Assembly: GCA_012512865.1 (NCBI GenBank)
Contig: JAAZDH010000185.1
Span: 1-6,490 of the forward strand
Origin: Clostridiaceae bacterium
Lineage (GTDB): Bacteria; Bacillota; Clostridia; Acetivibrionales; DUMC01
DNA length: 6,490 bases
Direction of reading: 5' to 3'
The notes beneath the pieces are model-generated. The model ran no database searches and was not told the origin of the DNA. It worked only from the letters and a program-made list of their open reading frames with translations. The translations under genes and the position numbers were made by a program. Positions 5,636 to 6,490 of this stretch are shown here, piece after piece (within the stretch, counting starts at the first letter, position 1; each line of letters begins with the position of its first letter).

Positions 5636-6490
5636 TCATCTCATGTTAACAGGAACATATCCGGGCAGCTTCTTGTCAATAAAGCACACATCAAACTTTG
5701 CAAACCTCTGCAGCCCTTTTTCCAGCCTTATTTCAGGCCATCCATCGCCAATCAAGGGCATTGCATACCGTATGAAATCATCCGTAACATCAATACCATC
5801 ACTTGTAATCCAGCGGGAAGGCAGGTACCTAACGGAGTTGGCCACCTTTTCCAGGGGCACCTTGTCATAAACAGCTTTATAAGCATCCCCTGGGGCTCTC
5901 AAGATAGTTGCCATCCAACCTGTACCTTCATTCACTCCGATCTCCACCGCCTTCTTCCCGACTTCATATGCCTCCTCTATATCTACCCTGGACGCATGGA
6001 TGGAAGTCGACCTCTGCAGGACACCCGGCACCTGCCCGGTTGCATTGCCCCTCGCCTTTAGTCCTATGCTGTTTAAATAATTCACCACCTTTTGGGCAAC
6101 CGTTGTCTTGCTGGCACCATATTCTATGTGCCCGAAGCCATCGTATGCTTCACCCAGGTCACCTGCATTAAATCCTTCGTTGACAATTACAATGCAACGA
6201 CCCGTCTTCTTAAGCTGCCTGTTCACGTTTTCGGCAAGGGTTTCAAGGGTATGGTTGGATTCGGCAAAGTACATTTGAAGAGGCATTTCCCTTTCGGGGT
6301 CGCCAAGCCTTGCCGCTGCAGTAATAAACCCGGATTTCCTTCCCATGGCCTGCAGCACCGAGATACACTCTGAAACACTCATACCCTTGTTTTCCTCGTT
6401 AACATTCTGGACAAGGTAGGCCCAATACCTTGCAGCACTTCCATAACCGGGCGTATGGTCGATTATTGTAAACTCCTCGTCGCCCAAATC
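5636..6490 (-). CDS. 6-phosphofructokinase, probably pyrophosphate-dependent type (N-terminus outside window)
   Basis: The frame is open to the right edge, so the gene is cut; a TTG at 6485-6487 is an internal Leu codon, not the start. The 284 visible residues begin with Asp-Leu, which fits the end of the catalytic TIDND motif, directly followed by DHTPGYGSAARY (11-22), a form typical of pyrophosphate-using phosphofructokinases. The fructose-6-phosphate motif MGR is at 49-51 within AMGRKSGFITAAA, Glu77 sits in the position of the substrate-binding Glu, and GVLQRS (156-161) matches the GHIQRGG region with Val in place of the His of bacterial ATP enzymes. The product phosphorylates fructose 6-phosphate to the 1,6-bisphosphate in glycolysis, reversibly if pyrophosphate is the donor. 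The deciding GGDD/GGDG and TIDND residues lie outside. Expected full length is near 410 residues. It ends with tandem TGA TGA stops. Confidence 0.9.
   Translation of the reverse strand, partial: DLGDEEFTIIDHTPGYGSAARYWAYLVQNVNEENKGMSVSECISVLQAMGRKSGFITAAARLGDPEREMPLQMYFAESNHTLETLAENVNRQLKKTGRCIVIVNEGFNAGDLGEAYDGFGHIEYGASKTTVAQKVVNYLNSIGLKARGNATGQVPGVLQRSTSIHASRVDIEEAYEVGKKAVEIGVNEGTGWMATILRAPGDAYKAVYDKVPLEKVANSVRYLPSRWITSDGIDVTDDFIRYAMPLIGDGWPEIRLEKGLQRFAKFDVCFIDKKLPGYVPVNMR

Overview
The window looks like chromosomal DNA of a low- to mid-GC Gram-positive anaerobe, most likely from the Clostridia. The reasons are purine-rich Shine-Dalgarno sites (AAGGAGG, GGAGGAG), a sigma-A-like promoter, AT-rich spacers, a phosphofructokinase with features of the pyrophosphate-using branch, and a large ferredoxin/flavin oxidoreductase of a kind common in strict anaerobes. 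This placement is inferred from style and gene content; no marker gene is present. All five well-supported genes lie on the minus strand, so the transcriptional order runs from high to low coordinates.

Right part (4988-6490): the C-terminal two thirds of a 6-phosphofructokinase runs off the right edge. After a 66-base gap it is followed by a GNAT-type N-acetyltransferase. No terminator is visible between them, so co-transcription is possible. The spacer at 4911-4987 holds a small hairpin that resembles the 3' end of IS200/IS605-type transposons, and an 8-bp inverted repeat that includes the next promoter's -35 box.

Central and left part (402-4927): a compact three-gene unit. A promoter (TTGACT-17-TAAAAT) is abutted directly by a near-palindromic 20-bp operator, followed by a TetR/AcrR-family regulator, a Gfo/Idh/MocA-type dehydrogenase (38-base gap, strong Shine-Dalgarno) and an 883-residue multidomain oxidoreductase (ATGA stop/start overlap). 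The large protein carries the parts of dihydropyrimidine dehydrogenase in a rearranged order: FMN barrel first, then the GltD-like Fe-S/FAD/NAD(P)H module, then a C-terminal ferredoxin-like Fe-S domain. No pyrimidine-degradation gene is nearby. The simplest reading is a regulator-controlled redox cassette in which the TetR protein senses a compound that the two oxidoreductases act on. The substrate is unknown.

Left edge (1-401): AT-rich and mostly empty. It holds a short plus-strand reading frame that may be the end of a membrane protein facing the operon, a 7-bp inverted repeat, a 10-bp direct repeat, and a hydrophobic minus-strand open frame without a normal start codon. No convincing intrinsic terminator for the three-gene unit was found.

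The most interesting items are the permuted dihydropyrimidine-dehydrogenase-like fusion with its Gfo/Idh partner, the promoter/operator architecture of the TetR gene together with a likely wrong default start codon, and the possible IS605-type end remnant.
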